Under the pieces are notes generated by a model. The model was not told where the DNA came from. It searched no databases and saw nothing but the letters and a program-made list of their open reading frames with translations. Source: Saltatorellus ferox (lineage in GTDB: Bacteria; Planctomycetota; UBA1135; GCA-002686595). Taken from it: 64,000 nucleotides of DNA. Of the stretch, positions 47,032 to 57,145 are shown piece after piece (positions within the stretch are counted from its first letter, which is position 1; every line of letters begins with the position of its first letter). The stretch lies in NCBI GenBank assembly GCA_007751475.1, contig CP036434.1, positions 1,736,001-1,800,000 of the forward strand, written 5' to 3'. Position numbers and translations under genes: made by a program.

Positions 47032-47912
47032 ATGTGCGACGAATTCACTTCCGAGGCCGAAGAGGCCAACTTGGCCGTCGCGGGCTCACGCGCCGCGAGT
47101 TCGCGGCGCTCGGGGCCAGCGCGGCACTGGCGAGCTGTGCGGCCACGTCCTTCGGGAGCCGGGATCCCGGTAGTGATGATCTGATCGAACAGGAGGTTCT
47201 CATCCCCACCGCCGACGGCAGGGCCGACGCCTTCTTCGTTCATCCGTCGGAGGGCACGCATCCGGGCGTGATCATGTGGCCGGACGTTGCGGGACTGCGC
47301 GAGGCCAAGAAGATCATGGCCCGATCGCTCGCGGCCGAGGGGTATGCGGTTCTGGTCGTGAATCAGTACTACCGCGGCCTCGTCGCACCGATCCTCGAGA
47401 GCTTCGCCGAGTGGCGAACGCCCGAGGGCAGGGCCAAGATCTCACCGCTGCGAGAGCAGCTCGATCCCGAAGCCATCACGCGCGATGCCCGCGCGTTCGT
47501 CGCCTTTCTCGATGGGGAAGAAGTCGTCGACAAGGCGCGTGGGATCGGCAGCAACGGCTACTGCATGGGCGGTCCTTTCACGGTGCGCACAGCGGCTGCG
47601 GTGCCGGACCGCGTGGCGGCCGCCGCGTCCTTCCACGGTGGGGGTCTGGCGACCGATGCTCCCGATAGCCCTCACCGCCTGCTCGACAGGACGCAGGCGT
47701 CGTATCTATTCGCCATCGCCCGCAATGACGACGAGCGCGATCCCGCCGCCAAGGGAACGCTCCGGGAGGCAGCAGACGCCGCGGGCCGCCCCGCCGAGAT
47801 CGAGGTCTACCCCGCCGACCACGGCTGGTGCGTGCCGGATTCTCCTGCGTGGGACGCGGCCGCAGCGGACCGTGCCAGGCAGCGGATGCTCGCTCTCTTC
47901 GCGACGCTCTGA
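47032..47912 (+). pseudogene. Dienelactone-hydrolase-family protein, frameshifted near its start
   Basis: The ATG at 47032 gives MCDEFTSEAEEANLA, the usual opening of Tat-exported members, but the continuation RRGLTRREFAALGASAALA is in another frame; one C missing near 47076 explains it. The rest is a complete alpha/beta hydrolase with VLIPTADGRADAFFVHP, GSNGYCMGGPFTV (Cys nucleophile of dienelactone hydrolases) and YPADHGWCVPD (catalytic His). A GTG at 47034 could start a 292-aa product without the lesion. It is 22 bp after the permease. Confidence 0.75.
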
Positions 47913-47930
47913 CGACCAGGCGCCTCGCGC

Positions 47931-48971
47931 TCAACCAGTCGGAGGCGTCTCCCGTGGCGCGTCATGCCGTGGGTCGAAGCCCTGGGCACGGACCCAGATG
48001 CTTCGATAGATCCGCTCGGGCAGCGCCTTCGAGGCGAGGAAGCGCATCGACATGCGCAGCGATCGGCGCGGGTCCCGCGCGGCATCGCCCAGGAGCGTCA
48101 TCCGCGGATGGCGCAGTCGTCTCCGCCATCGCGCCAGGGCGCGCTCCAGCGCCGGAGGCACCTCCTCCTGACGCGCCAGGTACGCTTCGACGCGCTCCAC
48201 GAAGGCGCGCTGATCCGGATTCCCCGGGGATCCATGGTAGTGCCCCTCGAGCCGAGCCGCGTAACAGGCGCTTCCGGGATGCTGCCGATAGCGGTCGAGA
48301 ACCTCCGTCGTGATCCACACGCGACCGCGCAGAAGCATCTTCGAGAAGAACACCTGGTCCTCGAACATGCCGCGGAAGTCGTTGTCGAAACCGTCGACGT
48401 CTCTGACGGCCCGGGTCCGCGCGGTGAAGCTGCACATGGCGGGCGTCTTGGCATGCTCCTCCAGCACGTCGATGAGGTAGCCCGGTGGGTCGACCGGGCC
48501 GTCGTCCAGGCCGAGTGGTCGAACGGAGTCTTCCCGACCCACGTACTTCCAGGCCGGGTCCTCGCTGGCCTTGACCCAGGTGAACCACATCTCGGTGGGA
48601 CCCGCCACCAGGACGCAGTCCTCATGGGCCTGGAGCAGCTCCACGTGCCGCGCCAGCCTCTCCGGATACCAGACGTCGTCGCCGTCCAGAAAGGCGACGT
48701 ATTCCCCCCTGGCCCGTGCGATGCCAAGGTTCCGCGACGCGCTCATGCCGCAGTTCTTGCCTCCCTCATGGGTCACATGGCTCACGCGCTCGGGATCTCT
48801 CGCCGCGGCCTCGCGGGCGATGGCAGAGCTGCCGTCGGTGGAGCCGTCGTCCACGAGAATCAGCTCCCAGCGCTGCCACGTCTGGGCTTTCACGCTGGCG
48901 ATGGCCTCCGCCAGAAAGGGAGCGGCGTCCAGGAAGATCACGACGACCGAAACGATAGGGGAACTAGCCAT
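47931..48971 (-). CDS. Glycosyltransferase family 2
   Basis: 346 aa. GT-A fold marks: IVSVVVIFLDAAPFLAEAI, ELILVDDGSTDGSS, NLGIARARGEYVAFLDGDDV (DxD) and FEDQVFFSKML. Close paralogue of the GT2 part of the gene at 50007 (shared MSASRNLGIA, GPTExWFxW and YRQHPxS). Last gene of the polysaccharide operon, overlapping its neighbour by 8 bp. Acceptor and donor unknown. Confidence 0.9.
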   Translation of the reverse strand: MASSPIVSVVVIFLDAAPFLAEAIASVKAQTWQRWELILVDDGSTDGSSAIAREAAARDPERVSHVTHEGGKNCGMSASRNLGIARARGEYVAFLDGDDVWYPERLARHVELLQAHEDCVLVAGPTEMWFTWVKASEDPAWKYVGREDSVRPLGLDDGPVDPPGYLIDVLEEHAKTPAMCSFTARTRAVRDVDGFDNDFRGMFEDQVFFSKMLLRGRVWITTEVLDRYRQHPGSACYAARLEGHYHGSPGNPDQRAFVERVEAYLARQEEVPPALERALARWRRRLRHPRMTLLGDAARDPRRSLRMSMRFLASKALPERIYRSIWVRAQGFDPRHDAPRETPPTG

Positions 48972-50010
48972 GACCCCATTGCCAGAGCCAGCGCGCGAAG
49001 CGCTCCTGTTCCCAGTCCCGAACGATCAGTCGAGGGATCGCCAGCGGGCTTTGCCCCGGAAAGGCGGCCGCGCCGCGGGACGTGCAGGCGGTGGCGAAGC
49101 CCGCGCGCGCGACCTCCTCGGCCCCGGTGGTGGGAACGTCTCCGTTCGGGTAGCTGAAGTCGACGACCTCTTCGCCTGTGACCTCCTGCAGCTCACGCTT
49201 GCTCCCCGCGAGCTCTTCCCGGCGCCGGCCCGCGTCCACGCGGGACAGGAAGGGGTGGCTTTGGGTATGCGAGCCGATGGTCATCCCGTCCCGACCGGCC
49301 AGGGTTCGGACCTCGTCCGCCGTCATCGTGCGCTCATCGCGTCCGGGCCGCGTCTCCACTCCCACGGAATCCGCCCAGGCGCCGAGCTGCTCGATCTGCA
49401 GCTCGCGATCCCGTGCCTCGCACTCCGCCAGGTGAGCGTAAACATCGAGGTAGACGCGCCCCCGGTCGGGCACCGGGCGCTTCTTCTCGCGACGGCCGTA
49501 GGGCTCCGCACGCCAGCGTGCCAGGTCTTCATGGCAGGGCTCTGGCATCACCCACGTTCGAGCGCTCTCGCCACGCCCGAGTTCGAGGCTCGGCGGGAGT
49601 GACTGCTGGTGCAGGAGTGCCTTGCCCACGACGTCCCACCACATGGTGTCGCCGCCCGTACGCAGCCCACCCGTCGTCACGAAGACGGTTGCCGGAAGGC
49701 CGTGGCGAGCGAGTAGCGGCTCTGCACACTCCAGATTATCGAGGTACCCATCGTCGAACGTCAGGGTCACCGAACGCTCGACGTGCCCGCGCCTCAGGGA
49801 GTCCCCGAGCTCACCGATCGAGATCACCCTCGGCAGTGAGGCGAGGACCTCGAGGTGGGCCGCGAAGTTCTCCGGGCTGACCGCGATGTCCCAGGGGTCG
49901 CAGGGGGGGGTCGCGACGCGGTGATACATCAAGACCGCCGCGCTCGGGCGAACCCGATGACGTGCGATCGACCCGATCCGCCGGGCCTTGGCCACCCCCG
50001 GGACCCTCAT
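48964..50010 (-). CDS. Polysaccharide deacetylase
   Basis: 348 aa from the ATG at 50010 (ATGA overlap with the upstream stop). NodB-homology marks: AAVLMYHRVATPP, VTLTFDDGYLDNLECAEPLL (metal Asp pair), TIGSHTQSHPFLSRV (HxxxH) and VDFSYPNGDVPTTG. The long insert between the first and second motif fits the larger bacterial family 4 esterases. It would remove N- or O-acetyl groups from the operon's glycan. An in-frame extension upstream lies in the neighbouring gene. Confidence 0.9.
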   Translation of the reverse strand: MRVPGVAKARRIGSIARHRVRPSAAVLMYHRVATPPCDPWDIAVSPENFAAHLEVLASLPRVISIGELGDSLRRGHVERSVTLTFDDGYLDNLECAEPLLARHGLPATVFVTTGGLRTGGDTMWWDVVGKALLHQQSLPPSLELGRGESARTWVMPEPCHEDLARWRAEPYGRREKKRPVPDRGRVYLDVYAHLAECEARDRELQIEQLGAWADSVGVETRPGRDERTMTADEVRTLAGRDGMTIGSHTQSHPFLSRVDAGRRREELAGSKRELQEVTGEEVVDFSYPNGDVPTTGAEEVARAGFATACTSRGAAAFPGQSPLAIPRLIVRDWEQERFARWLWQWGHG

Positions 50011-52271
50011 TCTCCGGCGTTCCTTTCCAGCAAGAACAGGGTTTCGGTCCCGTACTGGGTATCCGTCTTGACGGTCTTCTCCACGACGGTGACATCGGCT
50101 GGAAACCGTGAGGTCAGGTCCTCCTTCCGGAACGAGATGTCGGGGATGCCGGACCATTGCATCAGCTCATGGGTCTCCTCCCCGAACGGCGTGAAGACGA
50201 TCAACGCCATCCGTTTTTGGAAGGAGTGCAGCGCATTGTCCAGGATCGGCTCCCAGTTCGGATTGTGCTCGAGAACGTGTCGAAGGAAGATGCAGTCGAC
50301 GTTGGATCGGTAGAGACAGAGGTCGACGTTCTTGTCGGTCCAGCGGCTCGCGCTACCGTCAACGCCGATGTATTCCGCGTTCTTGACGAACTTCCGCGCG
50401 TACGTCAGGCCGCAGCCCCAGTCCTCGATCTGAGCGCCCGGGAGGTCCAGGAACCCCATGCCCATCTCGTAGGTCGTGTCGTCACCGTACGAGTCCTGAT
50501 GGCGACCCGTGTAGTCCCAGCGACCCGACATCTGGCGCATGTAGGCCTCGGTGGGCTTCTCCGCACGGATCGTCACCAGCACCTGATAGTCACGATCGTC
50601 GTGGTCCAGCGCCTTCTGGCGCAGCTCCTCGGCGGCCACTCCCTGCAGGAAAGCGGTCGCCGTCACGACGTTGCCCGGTGTCTCGACGCGGATTTGCTCC
50701 ATCGGGAAGCGCTCCAGGAAGAGCGCCTTCCCCGAGGCCTCGGTCAAACCCCAGAACCAGTTCTCACGCCAGGGGCACTCCACGATCTGGGTCAGGCCGG
50801 GGGCCGTGACCAGCACGACGCCACCCGGCGCCAGGATGCGATGGATCGTCTCGACGGCGGCGCGCAGGTCGAACACGTACTGGAGGGTCTGGGTCAGGAT
50901 GATGCAGTCGAACGAATCCGAGGCAATGTGCGGCGCGCTGGCCAGATCGGCGACGATCGTCGCGCCCTCGGCTCCCGCTTGCACATGAAGCACGTCGTGG
51001 GACACCACGGCGTCACCGCCATAGCGCCGCGTGTAGGCATCGTCACCGACCTCCAGAACGCGGCCACGAATGTCGGGCGCGTGCCGTGCGAGGAAGGCCT
51101 CGACGTAGTACCTGTCGATCGGCGTGCCGCGATCGAATCCGAAATCGCGGCTGATGGGGGCCAGGGATCGGAAGCTCCCGAAGCGCACCCAGCCGACCGG
51201 CGGGATGAACCGCCAGTCGCGGAACCGGCGCCGCAGGCGCATGCGAAGCGGCTCCGGAAGCCTCTTCTTCGCTGTCTTCAGCAGCTTGCGTGGGACCCGC
51301 TGGACTCGCTCGCCCAGCGCCTTGAATGAGTGAAGGACCGGGTGCCTGTACGGGAGCCACTCGCGATCGAGCGCGCTCCGCAAGCGACTCTTCCAGGGGC
51401 TCCCAGCCTCCAGCGGATGCTCGGCGACGTAGACCTCGAGCCATTCCAGGAACCGTTCGCGCGCCGGGTGTGGGCCGTCTGGATCGTACTCGCCGGTGCG
51501 CTGTGCGATGGCGCAGCAGGAGTCGTCGTGCTGTCGGTAGCGATCCGAACAGCGGTCCGTGATCAGCACTGACGCGTGGCGGAACACCTTTGAGAAGAAC
51601 ACCTGGTCCTCGTAGCTCCCGCGGAAGCTGGGATCGAACCCGCCGACGTCCTCCAGCACGCTCTTGCGGACGACGAGGCTGCAGATCCCGGGGAGCATGC
51701 CACCATGCGTCTCGAGGGACCGGACCAGCAGCTCCGGCGGATCGATCTTGCGGCCGGGCTCCACGGCCAGCCGGCCGAGGAAGTCCCGGTCCCGGTCAGC
51801 CGGGTCGCCCGTCCAGCTGAACCAGTACTCCGTGGGCCCGTACACCATCCCTATGTCGGGCGACCGCCTCAGCAGATCGACCTGGTGGGTCAGCTTGAAC
51901 GGCATCCAGACATCGTCCGCATCGAGGAACGCGATCAGATCGCCGCGGGACTGCGCGATGCCCAGGTTGCGGGACGCGCTCATTCCCTGGTTGGTGCCGC
52001 CAGGATGCTGGACGTATCGGATCCGGCCGGGATGCGCGGCCGCGAACTCCTGCGCGATGGCCGGACCACCATCCGTCGAACCGTCGTCGACGAGCAGGAG
52101 CTCCCAGTCATCGAACGTCTGGGCGAGGACGCTCTCGATCGCCGCGCGAAAGTAACGCTCGGCTTCGAAAAAGATCATGACGACGGAAACCGCCGGTTGC
52201 ACTCCTCGTGCATCGGCTGAATCGCCGCGACTCTGGGTGGCCGCACCCTGCTGGCTGGAACGCTCGGTCAT
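50007..52271 (-). CDS. GT2 glycosyltransferase fused to two methyltransferase-like domains
   Basis: 754 aa in three parts. Residues 25-270: GT2 with SVVMIFFEAERYFRAAIESV, LLLVDDGSTDGG and LIAFLDADDVWMPF. A basic linker near 330-360 precedes a class I methyltransferase fold (GRVLEVGDDAYTRRYGGDAV ... SFDCIILTQTLQYVFDL ... LAPGGVVLVTAPG). A third part (about 610-754) has ENxxGCG-like QIEDWGCGLTYARKFVKNAE, YIGVDGS and IFLRHVLEHNPNWE, another SAM-dependent fold. One polypeptide could thus transfer a sugar and methylate it or cap the chain. Overlaps both neighbours by 4 bp. Confidence 0.85.
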   Translation of the reverse strand: MTERSSQQGAATQSRGDSADARGVQPAVSVVMIFFEAERYFRAAIESVLAQTFDDWELLLVDDGSTDGGPAIAQEFAAAHPGRIRYVQHPGGTNQGMSASRNLGIAQSRGDLIAFLDADDVWMPFKLTHQVDLLRRSPDIGMVYGPTEYWFSWTGDPADRDRDFLGRLAVEPGRKIDPPELLVRSLETHGGMLPGICSLVVRKSVLEDVGGFDPSFRGSYEDQVFFSKVFRHASVLITDRCSDRYRQHDDSCCAIAQRTGEYDPDGPHPARERFLEWLEVYVAEHPLEAGSPWKSRLRSALDREWLPYRHPVLHSFKALGERVQRVPRKLLKTAKKRLPEPLRMRLRRRFRDWRFIPPVGWVRFGSFRSLAPISRDFGFDRGTPIDRYYVEAFLARHAPDIRGRVLEVGDDAYTRRYGGDAVVSHDVLHVQAGAEGATIVADLASAPHIASDSFDCIILTQTLQYVFDLRAAVETIHRILAPGGVVLVTAPGLTQIVECPWRENWFWGLTEASGKALFLERFPMEQIRVETPGNVVTATAFLQGVAAEELRQKALDHDDRDYQVLVTIRAEKPTEAYMRQMSGRWDYTGRHQDSYGDDTTYEMGMGFLDLPGAQIEDWGCGLTYARKFVKNAEYIGVDGSASRWTDKNVDLCLYRSNVDCIFLRHVLEHNPNWEPILDNALHSFQKRMALIVFTPFGEETHELMQWSGIPDISFRKEDLTSRFPADVTVVEKTVKTDTQYGTETLFLLERNAGE

Positions 52272-54061
52272 GGTGTTCGACCCGGTTGAAGTTCGTGAAG
52301 CTGTGAAAAGAGACCTTCCTCTGCGAGGAGTCGCCCGCGCTCTCCCTGCTGCACCAGGATGCCCCGGTCCAGCACGAGCACGTGATCCGCCTGTTCGATG
52401 GTGGCCAGGCGATGGGCGATGACGATCATCGTGTAGTGTCCGGCCAGCTCTGCGAGCGCGTCCTGGATCACGTTCTCTGCAATCGCGTCGAGGGCGTTCG
52501 TGGCCTCGTCCAGGACGAGGATGCGCGCGTCTCGAATGAGTGCGCGAGCCAGTGCGATCCGTTGACGCTGTCCCCCGGAGAGCTGGATACCTTCCTCCCC
52601 GAGGGGCGTATCGTAGCCGGCGGGCAGCGACTCGATGAATTCGTGCGCGTGCGCTTTCCTGGCCGCCTCACGCACCGCAGCATCCGATGCGTCCGGCCGC
52701 CCGTAGCGAATGTTGTCGGCCACGGTCGCGTGGAAGACGTGTGCGTCCTGGCTCACCAGCGCGATCCCGGCGCGCCAGGTCGCCAGCTCGAACTCCGCGA
52801 GTCCGATGCCGTCGAGGTGGATCGTTCCCTCCAGTGGATCCGCGAAGCGCATCAGCAAGTAGGTGAGCGTGCTCTTCCCCGACCCGGAGGGGCCCACGAT
52901 CGCCGTCGTGCGGTTCGCCGGGATCCTGGCGGTCACGCCCCTGAGCGCCGAATCCTTGTCGGCCTGTCCGTCGTAGCGATAAGACACGTCATGGAGGCTG
53001 ATGCTGTCCTCCAGGCCGCGGAAGGGGCGGGTCCCTTCGGGCAGGTAGGGCTTGTCTGCCTCGTGGAGGAAGCCCGTCACTGTGCGCACGGCCGGCGCCG
53101 ACGCGGCCAGATTCACCCGGTCCGTGTCGAGGCGCTGAACCTGTGGCTGCAGCCGGAAGAGGATGAACATGAACGTGAGGACCGCGGGGAGCTTCCCGGG
53201 ATCGCTCACGGACAGGAGCAGAACTCCAGCGAGCAGCGCCGCGACCATCAGCTCCGAGGTCGGGTTGACCAGCGCGCGGATCCGCTCGACGCGCCAGTAG
53301 GCCTGGCTCGTGGACGTGGAAGAAGCCGCGAACGCCGCTCGCTCGTGATCCTCCCGCCCGAAGGCCCGCGCGGTTCGCTGCCCCCGCAGGACCTCGATGC
53401 AGCGCTGCGAGAGCGTGTTCCATTCCCGGAGGCCGTCCTCGGACAGCCGGTCGACTCGCCGCCCGATCTGGCGCACGATCCATGAGATGACGAGCAGCGC
53501 TGCGGCCACTGTCAGGGTCATCCGCCAGGAGATCGAGAGCAGCGCGAGCCCGAAGACGGTGATGGTCGCCAGTCGGATCACGATGCCGATGAGGGTCGCA
53601 AGAGCACCACTCGTTTCCCAGGTCTGGTTCTGCACGAGCGCCACCATGTCGCCGGTGCGCTGGCGCTCGATGAACCCGAGCCTGACGCGCAGTGCTTGGT
53701 CCATGACACGTTGTCGAAGCTCGTTCACCAGACGCGCGTCCAGGCGGGCGAAGAGCAGGCCGCTGGCCGCGTTCAGGCCCGCCTTCGCGGCGAGGAGAGC
53801 GAACATCGCGCCGAGTACGACCTGCATCCGTGCTCCCTCCGGGACGCCTTCGAACACGCGGTGGAACACACGACCCAGGGCTCCCCCCGTTCCCTCCTCG
53901 AATCCAGCGGGATCCATGCTGTGCAGCAGAGGAAGGAACAGGCTGATGCCCATGCCCTCGCACAGGCTGGCCAGTGCGCCGACGCCCAGGAGCGCGGCCA
54001 CGAGGCCCCGATGGGCCCGTGCGAGGGGGCGAAGCACGCGTGCGATGGGGGGCTGCTTCAT
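52268..54061 (-). CDS. ABC transporter, fused permease-ATPase (glycolipid flippase type)
   Basis: 597 aa half-transporter. Six-helix permease (about 1-310, including MTLTVAAALLVISWIVRQIG), then an ATPase domain with Walker A GPSGSGKST, Q-loop LVSQDAH, signature LSGGQRQRIALARAL, Walker B ILVLDEATNALD and switch His in IAHRLATI. Resembles MsbA/PglK-type exporters, which flip lipid-linked glycans, fitting the surrounding glycosyltransferases. ATG at 54061 overlaps the preceding stop by 4 bp; the in-frame upstream region belongs to the neighbour. Confidence 0.92.
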   Translation of the reverse strand: MKQPPIARVLRPLARAHRGLVAALLGVGALASLCEGMGISLFLPLLHSMDPAGFEEGTGGALGRVFHRVFEGVPEGARMQVVLGAMFALLAAKAGLNAASGLLFARLDARLVNELRQRVMDQALRVRLGFIERQRTGDMVALVQNQTWETSGALATLIGIVIRLATITVFGLALLSISWRMTLTVAAALLVISWIVRQIGRRVDRLSEDGLREWNTLSQRCIEVLRGQRTARAFGREDHERAAFAASSTSTSQAYWRVERIRALVNPTSELMVAALLAGVLLLSVSDPGKLPAVLTFMFILFRLQPQVQRLDTDRVNLAASAPAVRTVTGFLHEADKPYLPEGTRPFRGLEDSISLHDVSYRYDGQADKDSALRGVTARIPANRTTAIVGPSGSGKSTLTYLLMRFADPLEGTIHLDGIGLAEFELATWRAGIALVSQDAHVFHATVADNIRYGRPDASDAAVREAARKAHAHEFIESLPAGYDTPLGEEGIQLSGGQRQRIALARALIRDARILVLDEATNALDAIAENVIQDALAELAGHYTMIVIAHRLATIEQADHVLVLDRGILVQQGERGRLLAEEGLFSQLHELQPGRTP

Positions 54062-56091
54062 GAGCTGGCCCCCTCGGGTCCTGGGGGCTTCGGCGGAAAG
54101 AAGCCCTCGACCGCACCGTGGAATTCGGCACCGTGGATTTGCCAGCCGGAGCGATCCAGCCGCACGCCAGACCAGGCGCGCGCGGCCGCGGTGCCGCACA
54201 CACGAAGCAGGGCCGTGGACCAGGCTGCGGCGGAGTGGGGATGAATGGTCCGCGCCATGAACGACATGCCGCGGTAGTAGTTGCGGCGCTTTCGGAGGAC
54301 GGCGGGACCCAGCGGTTCCTGCCGGTGGCGCACCACGGCATCCGGAGCGTAGTAGACCTCGCCGCCGCGGGCGCGGAGCGAACGGAAGAGGAACTCGGTG
54401 TCGCACGCGGCCCCGGACCAGGTGCCAACTCCGATTCGCGCGTCGAATCCGCCGATGGCCCTGGCGTGGGCCTTGCGAACGCCCAGGTTGTTCCCGCAGC
54501 CAGCCCTCCACGGGAGAAGCACTGCCAGAGGTCCACGGAAGGTGCGCGCTTCCGAGCCTTCCCGCACGCTGGCAGCGACGCCCACGCCGAGGGGCAGCAC
54601 GCGCCCGGTGACCACGCTGTGGGAGTTCAGGGCGGCGCACATGCCTTGCACCCATTCCGGGTCTGGGACGCAGTCGTCATCGGTGAAGAGGACGCGATCG
54701 TGCGACGCTTCCTGAAGGCCGCGGTTCCGCTTGACGTTCAGGCCGAACGCCGGCTCGGGCACCACGCGAACGCCGCGGGCTGCGAACTGCGCGAGGCGCG
54801 CACGAAGCGGTGCTTCGTCGCCATCGTAGACGACGAGGACTTCCGGTTGCGGCACGCCCACTTGCTCGACGAGTGCACGGACCGTGTCCTCGAGGTCCGG
54901 GCACTCGCCATGGGCGGAGACCACCACCGTCGCTCCATCCGCGGGTGCCCCGGAAGGCGACCCGGCCGCAGCCCGCGCGACCCCTTCGAACGCCCGGCGA
55001 ATGCCGTCCAGTGTGAACGCTTGCTCGGCCACTTCCCAGCGATCGAGTTCGCTCTCGTCGAGCTCCGGACCCGCAGCAAGCGCCCGGTCGAGCGCTGCGG
55101 CGAGCTGCCCGGGCGAGCGTGCCGGCACGGCCTCGGCGAGGCCCTGCGACGCCTCGACGAGCCCTCCCACGTCCGTCACGACGAAGCGCTTGCGATAGTG
55201 AATCGCCAGCGGGAGCACCGAACTCTGGGTGGCCGACCGATAGGGGAGCGCCACGACGTCCGCAGCCGCGAAGAGCGCCGCCACTTCCTCTTCCGGAACG
55301 AACTCGTCCCGGAAGACCACGCGGTCGGTCACCCCGAGGCGCTCGGCCAGCTGCTCGTACCTGGCGATGGGCTCATAGAACTCGCCGGCGATGACCACGC
55401 GAATCCGAGCCTCGGCCATGAGCGGCAGCGCCTCGATGAGATCGCGCACACCCTTGTACTCGCGAACGAGTCCGAAGAAGAGCACGATCCGTTCGTCCGT
55501 CCATCCCAGGGCCTGTCGTGCCACTCGTCGATCCGGTGCGGCTCCCTCGGGCGCCAGGTTGATGAGGGGCATTCGATGAATCGTTGCCCCGCGGCCCACC
55601 AGCCCCTGCAGTCGAACTCTCTCGGCCTCTGCGTGGACGACGAATCGGCGAGCGCGGCCAAGGCCATGGCGGGCGAGGGTTCGCTGGAAGGGAACAGCTC
55701 CGTGCGGGAGGGCGTTGTGGGAGATCACCGTGATGCGCGCAGCCTCGCCGAGTTCGCGGCGCAGGGCTGAAAGGAGGCCGCGCGTCATGGGGGCGAACCA
55801 TGGGTGCCACCACTGAACGAGCACGAGGTCCGGACGCCGTCCCGCGATGTCACAGGCGACTCTTTTCCACGTCCCGGGCTGGTACGGGTCCAGGGCGATC
55901 CGTGTTTCGGTGCGCGCCCTCGCGCCAGGATCGAGCTGGGAGCGCCCGGGGAACAGCCACCGTGGGTACTGACGGATGAGAGGATAGAGATCGACCTCGT
56001 GCTCGGCACCGAGTGCCTCGACGATTCGATCCGTGTGCTGAGCGATCCCTCCCCGGAGCGGTGCGGAGGGTCCGACGACCGAGAACCTCAT
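54058..56091 (-). CDS. Bifunctional GT4-GT2 glycosyltransferase
   Basis: 677 aa. Residues 1-360 are GT-B/GT4: MRFSVVGPSAPLRGGIAQHT, LVLVQWWHPWFAPM, RIVLFFGLVREYKGVRDLIE and the sugar-nucleotide region VALPYRSATQSSVLPLAIHY. Residues about 385-640 are a GT2 domain: TVVVSAHGECPDLEDTVRAL, RNRGLQEASHDRVLFTDDDC (DxD-like) and GVGTWSGAACDTEFLFRSLR (ED-like). Such fusions make two successive linkages. Overlaps both neighbours by 4 bp. Confidence 0.88.
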   Translation of the reverse strand: MRFSVVGPSAPLRGGIAQHTDRIVEALGAEHEVDLYPLIRQYPRWLFPGRSQLDPGARARTETRIALDPYQPGTWKRVACDIAGRRPDLVLVQWWHPWFAPMTRGLLSALRRELGEAARITVISHNALPHGAVPFQRTLARHGLGRARRFVVHAEAERVRLQGLVGRGATIHRMPLINLAPEGAAPDRRVARQALGWTDERIVLFFGLVREYKGVRDLIEALPLMAEARIRVVIAGEFYEPIARYEQLAERLGVTDRVVFRDEFVPEEEVAALFAAADVVALPYRSATQSSVLPLAIHYRKRFVVTDVGGLVEASQGLAEAVPARSPGQLAAALDRALAAGPELDESELDRWEVAEQAFTLDGIRRAFEGVARAAAGSPSGAPADGATVVVSAHGECPDLEDTVRALVEQVGVPQPEVLVVYDGDEAPLRARLAQFAARGVRVVPEPAFGLNVKRNRGLQEASHDRVLFTDDDCVPDPEWVQGMCAALNSHSVVTGRVLPLGVGVAASVREGSEARTFRGPLAVLLPWRAGCGNNLGVRKAHARAIGGFDARIGVGTWSGAACDTEFLFRSLRARGGEVYYAPDAVVRHRQEPLGPAVLRKRRNYYRGMSFMARTIHPHSAAAWSTALLRVCGTAAARAWSGVRLDRSGWQIHGAEFHGAVEGFFPPKPPGPEGASS

Positions 56092-57080
56092 GGGCGCAGG
56101 CTCTCTTCGACCGGGGCCGGGGACTCCGCTTCGTAGGCCGGAAGGGCACTGCTGGCGGAGCAGTGGAACTGGAGGAGAATCTCTGCGACCAGGCGACCGA
56201 CGAGGAACTGAGTCCCGAGCAGGAAGGTGATCACTCCGCCGACCTGGATAGCCGGCATTCCGAGCAGCCAGCCGAGGAGGATCAGCGCCGTGCCGAATGC
56301 GCCGAACAGCGCTGCCGTTCGCGTGAGCTTGTGCATCGCAGCATCCGGGCCGTGCCTGAGCAGCATCACGGTTCCGAGGCTGGCGACCGTCTCCACGTAG
56401 CGCCACGGCCCGTACTTGGTCCGACCGGCGAAACGCTCGCCGTGCTGAACGGGGACTTCCGCCACCGAGAACCCAAGCCCGTGGGCCAGAACAGGAATGA
56501 AGCGGTGCATCCCTCGCGAGAGGTGAATGGTGTCGATCACCGACTTGCGGTACGCCTTCAAGCCCGCATTCATGTCCTGGAGCGGTACGCCTGTCGCCCA
56601 CTTCATCGTCCGATTGAAGACGGCCGAGGCGGCGCGGCGATGCATCGGTTCCTGGCGCTTGTTCCGGACCGCAGCCACCACATCGAAACCCTCGTCCAGT
56701 TTGTCCAGGAAGACCGGGATCATGTCGGGCGGGTCCTGGAGGTCGGCGTCGATTGTCACGATGAACGAGCCCCGTGCGCGGTCGCGGCCCGCTGCCAGCG
56801 CGGCGGATTTGCCCAGGTGCGTCTTCAGCGAGACCAGCCGAAAATGTTCGTCGGCCTCTCGAATGCCCTCGGCATCTCCCACGGAGGTGTCCGTGCTCCC
56901 GTCATCGACGAGGAGTACCTCCCAGCTCCTGGTTTGTCCGGACAGCGCCTCGCGGAGGGCCTCCGACAAGCGCAGGAGATTCCCCGCTTCGTTCCAGAAG
57001 GGGACGATGATCGAGACATCCAGCGTGGACTCACCGGTCGGGAGTGGATCTCTCAATCGTCGCGCTACTCGGGCCTGCAT
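56088..57080 (-). CDS. Polyprenyl-phosphate glycosyltransferase (GT2, GtrB/ArnC-like)
   Basis: 330 aa. VSIIVPFWNEAGNLLRLSEA, EVLLVDDGSTDTS, KTHLGKSAALAAGRDRARGS, VTIDADLQDPPDMIP and LQDMNAGLKAYRKSV are the marks of DPM1/GtrB enzymes, which load a sugar on undecaprenyl phosphate; two C-terminal TM helices (AALFGAFGTALILLGWLLG, GGVITFLLGTQFLVG) complete the family plan. The ATG at 57080 is my choice; a longer frame up to 57266 overlaps the preceding gene. It could supply lipid-linked sugar to the GT39 enzyme next door. Confidence 0.88.
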   Translation of the reverse strand: MQARVARRLRDPLPTGESTLDVSIIVPFWNEAGNLLRLSEALREALSGQTRSWEVLLVDDGSTDTSVGDAEGIREADEHFRLVSLKTHLGKSAALAAGRDRARGSFIVTIDADLQDPPDMIPVFLDKLDEGFDVVAAVRNKRQEPMHRRAASAVFNRTMKWATGVPLQDMNAGLKAYRKSVIDTIHLSRGMHRFIPVLAHGLGFSVAEVPVQHGERFAGRTKYGPWRYVETVASLGTVMLLRHGPDAAMHKLTRTAALFGAFGTALILLGWLLGMPAIQVGGVITFLLGTQFLVGRLVAEILLQFHCSASSALPAYEAESPAPVEESLRP

Positions 57081-57145
57081 GGTTCCACTCGAATGGGTCG
57101 TCTCCGGCACAACCAGGTCGCCAGATCCGCCCTCTCCCGGAGTCT

